This document shows, in pieces, positions 10,179 to 21,100 of a stretch of 64,000 bases of DNA. Numbering within the stretch: position 1 is the stretch's first letter; the number at the start of each line of letters is the position of its first letter. Below the pieces are notes generated by a model, which worked only from the letters and a program-made list of their open reading frames with translations, searched no databases and was not told where the DNA came from. This DNA comes from Siphonodentalium dalli (taxonomy: Eukaryota > Mollusca > Scaphopoda > Gadilida > Siphonodentaliidae). The position numbers and the translations under genes are program-made. Location: positions 112,631,195 through 112,695,194 of the forward strand of contig CP136065.1 of NCBI GenBank assembly GCA_032622095.1, written 5' to 3'.

Positions 10179-11165
10179 ATGTCCACGAGTCCTGACTCAA
10201 TCGGGGAAGACCCGGTATATGAGTACGACTCTAAGCAGAATGATGTCTGATGAAATGACGATTCTGTAATTTCTGACACTACTACGTATACAATTTCCTT
10301 TGCATTTTTGCAAGTCCCAGTGTATAAATCATCACCATATTTATCGACAGATGATTCGCTAGTTGTATGGTGCAACTGTCGGAGGATAATGCAGACACTG
10401 ACATATTGTCCAGATGTACCAATCTGTCATGATACAGGACAGCACAAACTTATTTCCAATCAAACAGCTCCGATATGTACTCATACCAATATACCACTCT
10501 GGAAATTATTGTTGGAATTCGATGGGAGTTCTGTCGGTTCCCTCGTAGAGGAATGATTACGTGCATACAAAGTTTTGAGGCATTCATGTAGACCTGACAA
10601 AACTACTATTTCTGTGACTTCGTACAATGACAATTCTGTTGCATTTAATTTCCCGCGCATGGGTCATGCCACAGAAGAATTTCGGACAGTGCCTACTCTC
10701 AATCGTTTGAAGAGAATGGGGTACTTCTATCACTTATTGATATTGTTCGTTTGAGCCGATGACTTTCGACATCCAACAGAACCCACATGAAGAGATACTG
10801 ATCACTTCTACCAACAACAGGTACGTAGTTAACTTTTGGAATGTATGACTTCTCGATATCACCAGAGGATAACTGTGGTCATCAGGTCAAGGTCATTTAA
10901 TATGTGAAATACGGCTGGGGCTCTCTGACACAAGGTGTGTCAATATGCCGAGCTCTGTCAGACACTGAACTTGATGACGTCGTTAAACGTCAATGCTTCT
11001 AACCTTCCAATATCTGGGAGTATTTTTATGAAGGTTACCGTACTTTGTAACATCATAATCGTATTCTAGGCACCAGTAATATTTCAATACACGTCTAGAT
11101 TCATTTCTTATCAACACGCGGATAGGAAAAGGTTAACTCAAGGTACTGAACACTCTGACCTGGGG
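10179..11165 (+). pseudogene. Gag-like remnant of DIRS A
   Basis: An ATG at 10,179 opens MSTSPDSIGEDPVYEYDSK, an acidic S/D-rich start like the gag start of element B, but two stops follow within 25 codons. Beyond that only short fragments are open (for example 10,308-10,556). Assigned mainly by position between the left terminal repeat and RT. Confidence 0.45.
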
Positions 11166-11169
11166 TTAC

Positions 11170-12060
11170 TGATTGGACTTCCTCGATTTCTTGAACCCGA
11201 CCAACTCGCATGAACATCGACAATTGATGGCACGGAAATTCACAATAGAACCAGTTACGTATCTCTCAACTGGGTTTTACCGTCCACGGTTCCCAGTCAA
11301 ACTAACTGGACAAATACGTTGTACGTCTAGTATAATGAACCATAAATATATAGTTCACTGTTCACCATTTCGAACTGGACACCTCATCAGAGGTGCTGCA
11401 ATGATCCGGTATCGATAATTTGCAGTACTTGTCCTAACACTTTAATTACAGTGTTACCTTTTTTGTTTGTTTTTCACGTACCGATATGTTCAAAACACAC
11501 CGTCCTTACATGTCCATGTACCGGTATATCAGTTTCCGATTTCGAACCTGTTCGTTGCAATTTCTAGTACGTTATTTTGGGGTAGACCCGAGTTCCTGAG
11601 TATTTGCCACATAGTCTCGGTCGCATTAAATCTTTCGCTCTCTCGGTATCAGCCTGGCAGCCTTTCTGGAAGATTGGATCTGCCTAAATTTATCATTCAC
11701 TAATTACTCGAACGCGTCAGTGTCATAATTCCGATAAGTCACTTGTTCATGTGTACCTATTGGGAAATATTTTCCAACTACGGATGGCCTGATTCTTCCG
11801 ATACCGTAATAACCCGGAACAACCATACCTGTAGCTTTTATATATTGGTTCCAGGAAAGAACGAACACACTGAATGTCTCAACAGAGGGTTACAATCCGG
11901 GAATACATTCGCTTTCTCGGGGTTATCTCTTGACACTGATGTTGTACCACAATTATGTTTCCGAATGCGACCGATTCAGTTACATCTTCTCCAATTTTAT
12001 CTCCTTACCACAAGCATCCTCTGTATCAGATCGGGGCTCGAATTCTGGTGAGAACCAGAA
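11170..12060 (+). pseudogene. Reverse transcriptase remnant of DIRS A
   Basis: Recognisable blocks occur in order but in different frames. YLSTGFYRPRFPVKLTGQIR at about 11,263-11,320 corresponds to the start of the RT fingers. An FLEDWI at about 11,665-11,685 is a damaged form of the DIRS YLDDWL catalytic motif. MRPIQLHLL at 11,965-11,991 is the conserved block just after the RT. In B the same block reads MRPLQLHLL. Many stops and frameshifts make it non-functional. Confidence 0.7.
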
Positions 12061-12240
12061 TCTTGATTCTTAGTTTGATTTTCGTGAAAGCAATTGTTTC
12101 ACTTCCGGAAGTATATTTGATTTGCATAAACCTTCTGGGTTTTATGGCCTGCATGTCACTATTGTTGTCCAGGCCTCTCTCCGACTTTACATTTAACAAC
12201 ATTTATCGGGTACCGCTCTTTTGGTCCCGGTAACAAGAAT

Positions 12241-12900
12241 CTTATCACTAACCGCTCCATCTCGGACTTGGCGATGGGGTTGTTATATGGGTCAACAAAT
12301 TAGTCAAAACCACCGGTGACCAGTGGAGAAATGTCAACATATCACTGTCTAGAAATGACGGCAGACTTGAGCAGGTTCCTGATTTTATTATCTCAACGTT
12401 TTATTTGTCAAGTTCTACTTCACTAGACACCTAGCAGTCCGTCAGTCACCCAGAATATCCACCAGCCGGGTGGGACAGAATGTGTATGGTTGTGTCGTCT
12501 GCCTATACCGTACAACTTTAGAATCTGAAATTAAGACACAACTGTCTTCTAACATCAGCTCATGTAGCAGGGAACGTCTTCACTTCCAGGTAGAAGATTA
12601 CTTTAGTCATCTGATATCATTATCATCCCACTGATGGGAATTCGATCAGGTAGTCTCGGCGATCTTTCAAATTTGAAAGATTCCCGGGATCGTTCTGCCT
12701 ATCATAGATGAACGAGAAATGAGCACATAATTGTTCGTGGAAATCAATACCTCAACTTGAGTGGTTGTTATCCTCAATCTATCGATAGGACACTCTGATG
12801 GCATATGCATATTCACCAATACAGTTGAGACCACAGGTCCTCACTTATATTCCATGGACAAATTGCACAATAATAGTGCTTGCTCCCAGTTGACATCGTC
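12241..12900 (+). pseudogene. RNase H and post-RNase H remnant of DIRS A
   Basis: Near 12,322-12,390 a frame reads SGEMSTYHCLEMTADL, matching the Glu-bearing helix (HINxLEMxAV) of DIRS RNase H. The neighbouring Asp motifs and the domain that follows are not readable because of stops. Confidence 0.5.
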
Positions 12901-13069
12901 AGTATTGACATACCCAACTTTTTCAACTTATGATTACACCGACCTATCATCTCAGTACTGAATTTTACCAGGTCTCTTATCTCAGAATCAGAACTGGGTG
13001 TTGCGACCATCTCAGCCAACAACTTTCAAATAAATTCTTTCAAATGAATATCACAACCTGATCATGGTA

Positions 13070-14000
13070 ATATGGCTCTCACAGAAATTACAACTGCAGC
13101 TACACAATTCAATCGTTGGTGTATTTATCAACATATTGATCCAGGACTTAACTTTGGAGCGTCGTGGGTAGGCTGTTCTGATTCCATACCTCATCTCAAT
13201 TTTGGCAGGTTTGAAATACTCACATTTGTGAGTTCTTGGTTCATGACGTCATCGAGTTTTGCCTTACTTTGAGTGACATACATGTAACATATACCGGAGG
13301 TCTCCCGGTACACACAGTCTTAATCCACTTGTTAAAATGGGGTTTCCGTAGGCGTCCTCCTACAATCATTGTTACCAGCATGGCTGTTATTTATCGTTTA
13401 CCAAATTCAATTACCCATATCAACGTCAGTTGTGTCGTTGGGGGCTGCATCATTGACCTTATTGCCATAGAAAACTTGTGGCTTCATAGTCATCACCTCG
13501 TTTCGCCGCTACCGTGATTTACAGGCAAACTTCAGGGCAATCCTGAATCGAGGTATCAACTTCATCAACATAATTTCACTGAACTGAACCGTTCTTTATT
13601 CCGAAGTCTATGTTCTGAACACATCTTGCTCAACGTCGACCTGTTCGTTCTTGTCGGGAGGCAACTAAGTGTCATCCGTCTCGATCACGCTAAGTTGGCA
13701 TCAGTTTTAAATCATGTTCAGTTACAACTTTACATATGGTTTGTTGTATGTCTCCAGCTCTATTTTGAAGAGACTAACCACACCATCCGGTATCTGTGAT
13801 AAAATGATATTCTCCATCTCGTGTACCTTATTTAGGTCATACTCTTCAACAGGTTCTCGATGCTTGTCAAGTGATTCTACTTGTCCAGTTTATTTATAGC
13901 CACACGAAATTCACTGGATCCTTCCAGGCTTACCAGTATTGACTTTCGGATGATTATATTTGATTATTTTGGTCACATTCATCTGCATGTTGACTGCGCA
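13070..14000 (+). pseudogene. Tyrosine recombinase remnant of DIRS A
   Basis: LLKWGFRRRPPT at 13,330-13,365 matches the RLLKGxFxxRPP block that precedes the catalytic domain in DIRS recombinases (in B: RIIKGVFNSRPPVKKAY). A later frame, LLNVDLFVLVGRQLSVIRLD near 13,630, matches the region with the first catalytic Arg. The H-x-x-R and Tyr motifs are not recognisable. Confidence 0.55.
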
Positions 14001-14453
14001 ATTCTACAGCTGATCATATACCGGTACCGGTACCTGTTTATATCTTGCGTATAGTTATATACATGTAAACTGTGTACACCTACATGTCTAATCCATGTCT
14101 AGTCTATCGGTTTATATATTCTTATGTAAGGTATCATTCTGATATATGTACCTTGCATTGTTAGGAGACGTTTGGTGTTTGGTCTCCTAACCAATATTAA
14201 CGTTTAATACATCAAGTACTCTCTTTCGGCGGGTTAACACAAATGGTTATCCTATGAGATATTGTAGATGCGTTCTTCATATTATACATACGTAAGGGTC
14301 TCTATGGGAATTGTAGTGAACATACATCAAGAATCAGTGATAGTCAGTGGTGCTATTAGTGGGGAAAATCACTAATAGTGAGTGTATATGATGCATGTTT
14401 GATTAAGCCCACCTCCAGATAAGTAGAGTGTTTATTGCTACGAAATCTGGTAG

Positions 14454-14561
14454 AATCCTAATGGTATCTGGTTTGAATAAGTCGTTACGAAATAAAAATG
14501 AAAATTTGATTATCAAATTGTAGTTTTATGAGTAACAAAGACTTATTCAAACCAGATACCA
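14454..14561. repeat. Internal complementary region of DIRS A
   Basis: GGTATCTGGTTTGAATAAGT (left half) is complementary to the outer left end at about 9,714-9,752. The right half (ATGAAAATTTGATTATCAAA onward) is complementary to the outer right end at 14,790-14,855. This joined layout is the template for ring closure in DIRS replication models. Confidence 0.87.
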
Positions 14562-14642
14562 GCCCACCCTTCCTCCCCGCCGATTGTTATACTTTGTTAT
14601 GAACTTAATATAACTCGGTGTTTTCACCATCGTTTGACGTTT

Positions 14643-14815
14643 TGACGCCAATTGAAGATTGGATATCTCGTGGAATCTTGTTCCACGAGAGTTAGAATCT
14701 AGAAGTTTCGTTGCGCATGCGCACAACGAAAAAATGCTTCTATATATATATATATTGCGATTAAAGGGACACGCTGGATTGAAATCCTAATGGTATCTGG
14801 TTTGAATAAGTCTTT
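14643..14815 (-). repeat. Right inverted terminal repeat of DIRS A
   Basis: Inverted partner of 9,727-9,900, including a second NRF1-like TGCGCATGCGCA at 14,712-14,723. Confidence 0.85.
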
Positions 14816-14859
14816 GTTACTCATAAAACTACAATTTGATAATCAAATTTTCATTCTGC

Positions 14860-15545
14860 ATGGGTACCCTATTACAGTAGTCATTGGTGAACGTTCACTG
14901 TTCTCGGCGTTGCATTTTTCAACCACCAGTGATGTACAGTGATGTACAAATTGGAATCAGGGTGTAAGGGGAAATATTTACGTCCTCAAATTTGCCAAAT
15001 ATGATGAAATATCAGCCAACAATATCAGCTAACTTATAATTGTACGATCTACTGCAGAGTTTAATGGCAATAATGATAACCTGCAAGATAATATAAAAGT
15101 TATTTTACAGTGATTTTTATTTTGTGATGAAAATTTTGTAGGGATAGTAAAATTGTCAGGGGATTCTATATTCCGAGTCCTGTTTTCATAGACAATTTCT
15201 TCAGTATTTTCAACATACAATAATACATCTAATGATTTATTAATCTGATTTTTTTTAAATAATGAAAGTTACATATATAACTTTAGCAGTGTCAATTTTA
15301 GCATCCATTTAGATTTAACAACATAATTATAACACTATCTACAACAAAATCTCCACATAAAACAGTGAAACACATCGTTGATGCTCCAGTCATCAAAACA
15401 TAAGTTGAGTTTGTTACATTACTCGATAACTTGAATGAAAATCCAATGTTTTCGCATCTGTATCATGAACAAATTTATCACAGTTTGTATCTACTAAATT
15501 GAATGTTAACTCTGAATTATTCCATGATATGTCCTTTTGTCATTT
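14860..15545. other. Non-coding stretch, nothing recognised
   Basis: AT-rich; a TGATGTACA direct repeat near 14,931-14,947 is the only small feature. A pyrimidine-rich tract leads into the acceptor at 15,548. Confidence 0.4.
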
Positions 15546-15548
15546 CAG

Positions 15549-15972
15549 GTGCTCTTGTAACATGTATCCTGTGTACAGTGATGGAGTCTACCTGTGAGTG
15601 CAGATGTTGCCATGAGATGGAGAAAGTCGAAGCCAAGTTGAAGGAAGAGACCAAGTCACAACAGCTTTTACCAAGGAAGAAGAACACTTTAAGTGTATAA
15701 CGACACTGTTCCCTTCATGAGTGTGTGCTTGGACCCATGGGTACTTGAAATTGCATGGTTAGGATGTCAGCAACAATATAGTCATCCTTTTAGTGGACCT
15801 CTTCATGACAAGTACAGACATATAACATACAGTTTATTTGGGGGTGCTATGGCTACCTTGGTTTACATAACTGCAGACCTCTTCCATTGTGTTTAGTGAA
15901 TGCCATCAGGCATACTTTCCCAAATGATGGTGTGAATTACAGGAGCTTTCTCCTACCTGATCAACAGAGTAA
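15549..15972 (+). pseudogene. P2RX7-like cysteine-rich domain, frameshifted
   Basis: After a splice-acceptor-like CCTTTTGTCATTTCAG, short frames read in succession CECRCCHEMEKVEAKLKEE, then EEEHFKCITTLFP, then MSVCLDPWVLEIAWLG with QQQYSHPFSGPLHDKYRHI, then WGCYGYLGLHNCRPLP and CLVNAIRHTFPND. Together they follow the order of the zinc/cysteine-rich domain found in the P2X7 receptor C-terminus and in many stand-alone invertebrate 'P2RX7-like' proteins (C-C-C cluster, CIT, VCLxxxVLExA, QQYG, RxxAYRQF, WxxGYLG, C-x2-IRxxFP). At least three frameshifts separate the pieces, so no continuous product is possible. A run of 13 A follows at 15,971. It could be a decayed exon or a truncated retrocopy. 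Family assignment is from memory of the motif order. Confidence 0.7.
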
Positions 15973-15984
15973 AAAAAAAAAAAT

Positions 15985-16685
15985 ATTGTCATAATGTATC
16001 TCCCCAATCTTCATCTCCCATAAAATTCATCCTCCGATAAAATACTGTATTAAGCTCAAGGATATAGGAATGTTTTAAAGGGGTTTTTCTTTTTTCTTTG
16101 GGTGTATGTTTTTTATTGAATTGCAACAATATTCCACAAATGTTTAAAACTCCCCATATAACATGACTTGTTTATATCCTAAGTAACTTATTCTATGTTT
16201 TTTAGATCCTGAGTAACCAAATCGAAGCGATGTTGATGAGGCAAAGTGATGTTGTTGAGAAAAAGTACTTTCTAAAATTTAAATTTTCGAAGTCAGTGAA
16301 AATGCAAATTATTCGAGATAAAGCCATTAGCTGTATGGAACATTCGAAGAAATAGATGGACATGGTGATTATAATAGGCCCTGAAAAAAAATTTCTGTGA
16401 ACAGTTATAACAAAAAGCATTTTAAAACAGGCACAAAATAAGATGTAGATGGAAATCTGATAACAAGTATTGCATGGTCATTTGAGGTATTATGAGCCCT
16501 CTCAGAAAAGCATGAAACCTAAAAAGACATAGAAAACTAAATGTCAGGTACGAAATCGCAAAGTGAACCTTTAATACAACAAAATAATCAATATTCAAAT
16601 GATTATCCTGTTAATCTTTATCCAGAAGCTAGAGTAGTTATAAGAGCACGTAGTGTCCATACAAGTACATGTATCAGATTACCAG
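15985..16685. other. AT-rich non-coding stretch
   Basis: No gene or repeat family recognised. Confidence 0.4.
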
Positions 16686-16689
16686 AAGT

Positions 16690-16770
16690 AAACGAGAGGC
16701 CGATCACGATCGGCAGATGTTTAACCCATACCTTGGCGATACCGATTAGCTATTTTAATAAATCCTTACA
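16690..16770. repeat. Short dispersed repeat shared with 24,440-24,515
   Basis: GAGAGGCCGATCACGATCGG through TTAACCCATACCTTGGCGA recurs at 24,442-24,500 with a few changes, and includes a GATCACGATCGG inverted core. Family unknown. Confidence 0.6.
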
Positions 16771-17089
16771 CCAACCTTTTCACGAGTGCAAAAGTTTCAA
16801 TAATTGACACCTTACTATTAAGGTCACAGTGGAATCAGACTTATTGGGCACCTTGCTCACATAAACACAATAGGAACACGGATGTGGCATTCCATTTCAA
16901 CCTATTAAGTCACTTCAACACAGATATGTCTTATAGAGTGATAAAGCTAATTAAGCTCAATCCATAGTCAGAGAGAAGCACCATAGCAGTTAAAGACAAA
17001 ATAGTTATTTATTTCCTTATTACACTGGAATGTGAGACATAACATATTATGTTTTTTTTTAATATTGTTATTTTTTTTATTATGTTTTG

Positions 17090-17760
17090 TGTTAGCTGCA
17101 TATTAAAAATTCTTGGGATCATTTAGACGGGACAAAAGAGTTAATAGTTCCGATTCAAAAACTAATCAATACCTGAACAACTATACAAGTGAGGGATGTA
17201 TAGACCTGGATATAAAAAGATTGATAATGATTGGATATAAAATGTTTTTATGCAGAATTTTCAGATAGCTAGAGGTAGGATATGAGATTGGTCAGATTGA
17301 AAATATTAGATTAATTACATTGGATAGCATACTGTATGACTGTGGAATGGGGTGGGTTAATTTTCTTCTAAGCTGATCATTGGAAAGAAATAATGTATGT
17401 AAACAGCGGAAATATAATTGAAGTTATGGTTAATATATTATCAAAACCATTCAATCGATACCAAAATTTATACAGGTGAAGAATGTGTCATCATTAACAT
17501 GGATGCAATTATTTATATAGTGATCGTGTGAAAAATATTTAGTTATCACATTGTGTCAACAGGATTGGTGGAGGATGTTAATATTTTTGAGCAAATAAAC
17601 CAAATGACCCTCACTATGCGGGTTAGGGGTGTGTTATCATAAACTATGCAAAGAACTATAAACGTAATCAATGGAAATATTTGAGTCATGAAATCGGATA
17701 GAATGGGGTTAATCTTACCCAAACTAATGAAATGATAAACACAAAAAGTCTATAAGTCAG
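17090..17760. repeat. Pearl-like dispersed repeat, diverged
   Basis: The sequence shares modules such as CAATCGATACCAAAA, TATACAGGTGA and GGGGTGTGTTATCATAAAC with 18,300-18,812 and 57,060-57,395, apparently as about two degenerate tandem units. It has no coding potential. Confidence 0.5.
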
Positions 17761-17904
17761 TCTCTAATGTTATGAACCTGTTTCAACAAAGGGGTTAACT
17801 TTAATTTTGTACAGAACACAGAATGGACCAGAGAGTCATCAATCATGGTTTTGACAATTTTTTAGAGATGTGTGTGATAGAGTCTGAGAGTCCGGAGAGA
17901 AATT

Positions 17905-18046
17905 TTATTAGTGTTGAGAGATTTGTTTGGTCAGGTGTTCTGGTTCAACACATGAGAGTCCATACAGGAGAGAACCCCTATCACTGTGATATGTGTCTAA
18001 AGAGATTTGACTCTGTGAGCCATGGTATTTATCTAATGTCCAGCTA
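17905..18046 (+). pseudogene. C2H2 zinc-finger fragment
   Basis: A 74-codon frame (17,823-18,047) contains [18 protein letters not shown] followed by LKRFDSVSH. This is the end of one C2H2 finger (H-x3-H), the canonical TGExPY linker and the start of the next (C-x2-C, F, H). The first finger has no Cys pair and the second is cut before its last His. It may be a single exon (a TTGTACAG acceptor lies at about 17,811) or a fragment of a larger zinc-finger gene or transposon. Not functional as it stands. Confidence 0.65.
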
Positions 18047-18284
18047 AACAAAACTCATTTCCAATAATACACTGGCTGTGAGCTCACAGTGCCTGCAGGC
18101 ATTAATTACATTATCAGTTACTTGAATTTTAAATGGCCATAACTCTGTTAAAACATACCTGATCAAACTTAAATTTGAACCTGATCTGTATTTTGTGGTG
18201 AGGACAATATGTAACAAATTTGGTGCTGATCAGATGAAAAATATTTAAGTCAACACAGCTTGGATTAATTCTATTTTAAAACAA

Positions 18285-18815
18285 GAGCAGAAAGGGTTAA
18301 CTAAACGATACCAAAAACCATACAGATGAGGAACGTGCTAAGAAAAATCTAGGTAAGAAATATGAGGCAGATCAGAAGAAATATGTTCAACTTATTGCAT
18401 CGGATAACATGTGTGTGAAGGGTTAATTATTTTCTAAACCGATCAACCAATCGATAGCAAAAACTATACATGTGAGGGGTGTGTCATCATAAACCTACAT
18501 ATCAAATATGAACACAATCGGACAAAAACATTTGGTTATAGCATTGGATAGCACATGCCCATGTGTGGATGCAAAGTGTTAATAATTTCTAAACCGGTCA
18601 ACCGATCGATACCAAAAACTATACAGGCGAGGGGTGTGTCATCATAAACATGCACATAAAATTTGAATTGGATCCGATAAAAAATACTCGAGTAATCGAA
18701 TAGGATAGCAAGTGTCTACGGACAGATGGATGGACAGACGGACGGTGCGACGGACGAACGACGGATGGTTGATCCGGACGTCGGCATTATGTGTACCATA
18801 CATGGTATGGGTACA
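18285..18815 (+). mobile_element. Pearl-like non-autonomous element (tandem modules, GGAC microsatellite, end hairpin)
   Basis: It starts at an AACAAGAG motif, holds about two diverged modules (each with ACCGATCAACCAATCGATA, TATACATGTGAGGGGTGTG, ATCATAAAC), then a GGACAGACGGACGG-type run (18,719-18,765) and a terminal hairpin around TGTACCATACATGGTATGGG. This order (short start, tandem core, tetranucleotide repeat, hairpin) is that of bivalve pearl-like, Helentron-associated elements; the class is inferred. Confidence 0.55.
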
Positions 18816-18941
18816 CATAAAAACATGCATAGAATGATATTTTTTTTTATTTCAATCTTCATTGACACTATAGGCATGGACATATTAAAACATTTCATAT
18901 ACAAAATGACAATAATAACAATAATGTCCTGGTATGGGTGG

Positions 18942-19008
18942 GTGGGGACTTTCGCACGCAACTCGCAAATACCTTGTGGGGACTTTCGCACGCAATTCGC
19001 AAACACCG
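18942..19008. repeat. Two-copy tandem repeat, about 36 bp
   Basis: GGGGACTTTCGCACGCAA followed by a TCGCAAA core occurs twice in a row with single-base changes. Confidence 0.75.
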
Positions 19009-19009
19009 T

Positions 19010-19765
19010 ACATACATTCAATCGAAACTCTATGAATGGACGATCGCTAAAAAAAAAGTTATGTTTTAGATATGCATATAATTTATAGCCTCCAATATGA
19101 CAAACATTGCCGCTATCTGTGCAAGAAATATATAGTTATGGGTCCTCAAAATACTGTAAAGGGCAAGGAATATGTCACACCATTCAGCTGGAAGTGGTTG
19201 AGGATATCTCTCTAATAAGCACTATATATTTCTCTAAGCGATATCTCTCATCAAGTTCATGTAGAAAGGATTTAAGGGATAGGGTGTCAGAATTGAAATT
19301 GGTTTTGTATATGTAATATATAAGCAATGTCAGAAATAAATGAGAATGAGAATTCTACTTTAAGTCAGCATTGATACATGAAAAGTGCGCTCACAACAAC
19401 AATAAAATACCTGATAAACTAAATTTTTAATGACTTATCTTCTTACCATTATCAATACATGAAACATTAAATTCCATCATTACGATCAAGAAATTTTTAC
19501 CAAAATCTGACACAAGGGAGATATTAGCCTTCCATAATTTTTCAGGAGAATTGTGCAGTGAGACTATGGCAGAAGATTAATTCACATTGTGACCTATCAG
19601 GGAATGCATGCCTTTAGGGGGGACCTTGTGCTGATAATAGCTTGCATCCTTGAGATGGCAGAGAACTAATTAATATTTTAGATATGTACTGATGTGTGTA
19701 CTGAGCAACTTCATTCGATTTACTCAAACAGGCTTGCATCAATAATATGAGGAAAGGTGAGTTAT
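19010..19765. other. Non-coding stretch, nothing recognised
   Basis: AT-rich; only short frames without motifs. Confidence 0.4.
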
Positions 19766-19770
19766 TAACA

Positions 19771-20790
19771 TTTTAAAGCGAATCTAGCAGATCTGTATAT
19801 CCTCGGACAGTACTATTTTATATTACATGCAATAAGTCGCAAGACCTGGTCAAATTACATTTCAGAACAATTTTGATTAAAACTAATTTTGTGTTCTGAA
19901 ATGTCTTCAATGATCTGTATTGCGATACATTTATCCATACAATACAATCGTTATAAAGGCCTCTCAGATTACTCAGAATCTGTTAGGGGTACAACCTCCA
20001 TGGCTGCAAATCACATGCTTCAATCGTGGACTTTGTAACTCAAAATCGTTATCTGGTGGAGTTGCCAATTACTTGACGATGGCTGGTGGTTTGCCACATA
20101 TGGTCGACAAGTTTATCAGCCATTGAAATCACTGCTAGATTAACTGTAAAATGTGTGGATTTCCTCCACCACTAAAACTGGCAATGTTGTGATATGGCCT
20201 TTAATAGTTGCTGAAAGCGACATTGAACCCCAATCAATCAATCAATCTTTGTTAATACTTGTTCCTCAATAATCTACATCACAGTAGGGGGTGATCTCAG
20301 CTGGAGATTGCATGTTTTTTTGTGACTTCTGCGAGCCGATATCATAATAAACATTGAATTAATTAACTGGGAGAAATGCCATAATTGTAAGCAACCCAAA
20401 GCAAAATCGCTCACATAGTCACTTAAATCGTGCAATTTTGATTTCAACTGTGACCTTCACCTACAGTGAAGTACATTCTTAAGGAACAGGTAATAACTAA
20501 GAATAAATAACCTACACTGTTTTTCAATATTATACACTTTCCTGTCACAACATCAAAAAGTACAGTGTTTTTGTACTGTATGATCTCTACGGGCAAAGCT
20601 AGAGTAGAGATTCATGGTATGATCTAGTCAGGATGATACCCACATAAAATGAAAGCTGTTCTTGTATTGAATATATCCCCCCAATTCCATTGAGATCTGA
20701 TTGAGACATTCATGCAGACAGACAAAATATCAATATTTCTGCATAAACAAAGAGAAATAAATAAGAATGAAGATTGCAAACAAAAGTGGC
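19771..20790. repeat. Long dispersed repeat, copy 1 (partner 58,770-59,596)
   Basis: Blocks such as TAAGTCGCAAGACCTGGTCA, TTTATCCATACAATACAATC, TACTTGTTCCTCAATAATCT and CTCTACGGGCAAAGCTAGAG appear in the same order and orientation here and at 58.8-59.6 kb, with high identity. This copy has about 200 bp of extra sequence at 20,000-20,235, ending in CAATCAATCAATCAATC. No coding frame is shared, so it is probably a transposon or a dispersed duplication of unknown class. Confidence 0.8.
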
Positions 20791-21100
20791 CATGTTTTTA
20801 TTGAAAATCATTCAAATTTGATATCATCCAGAATTGATCGTAAACATGCCTGGAAATTTATCAATATATTTCCTCAATGTGTGTAGGCTGCACGTTGTGA
20901 TGATGGATTCAAATGTGAAATTCAAAATTGCTGCTGGTTTTTTCAACGAAATTCTGAAAAAGATGAATAGCTCCCATCTAGAGGTCACCCCAAATATCCA
21001 TATAAAGTTTGGTGATGAATCATCACTGATGATCAGATGAGGAATGTGGCCTACAGTAAGGTATTAAAGCCAGAGGAAATTGTTGACGGACAGATGACAG
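20780..21100. repeat. Pearl-like module, related to 56,450-56,790
   Basis: ATAGCTCCCATCTAGAGGTC, TATAAAGTTTGGTGATGAAT and GTGGCCATGTTTTTATTGAA match modules at 56.5-56.75 kb (GGCTCCCATCCAGTGGT, ATATGAAGTTTGGTGAC). A short GACGGACAGATGACAGA run follows, as in pearl-like elements. Confidence 0.5.

Larger units (their letters stand above)
9714..14855 (+). mobile_element. DIRS-type tyrosine-recombinase retrotransposon A (decayed inside)
   Basis: A 5.14-kb element with the split-repeat layout of DIRS retrotransposons: inverted repeats at 9,727-9,900 and 14,643-14,815, plus an ICR at 14,454-14,561. The ICR's left half is complementary to the left end and its right half to the right end. Coding remnants run in order gag, RT, RNase H, YR on the + strand but are broken by many stops and frameshifts. 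DIRS elements replicate through a circular intermediate inserted by the recombinase, so no target duplication is expected and none is seen. The terminal repeats differ at about 6-7 of 165 positions by eye, young-looking compared with the ruined coding region. Confidence 0.87.
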
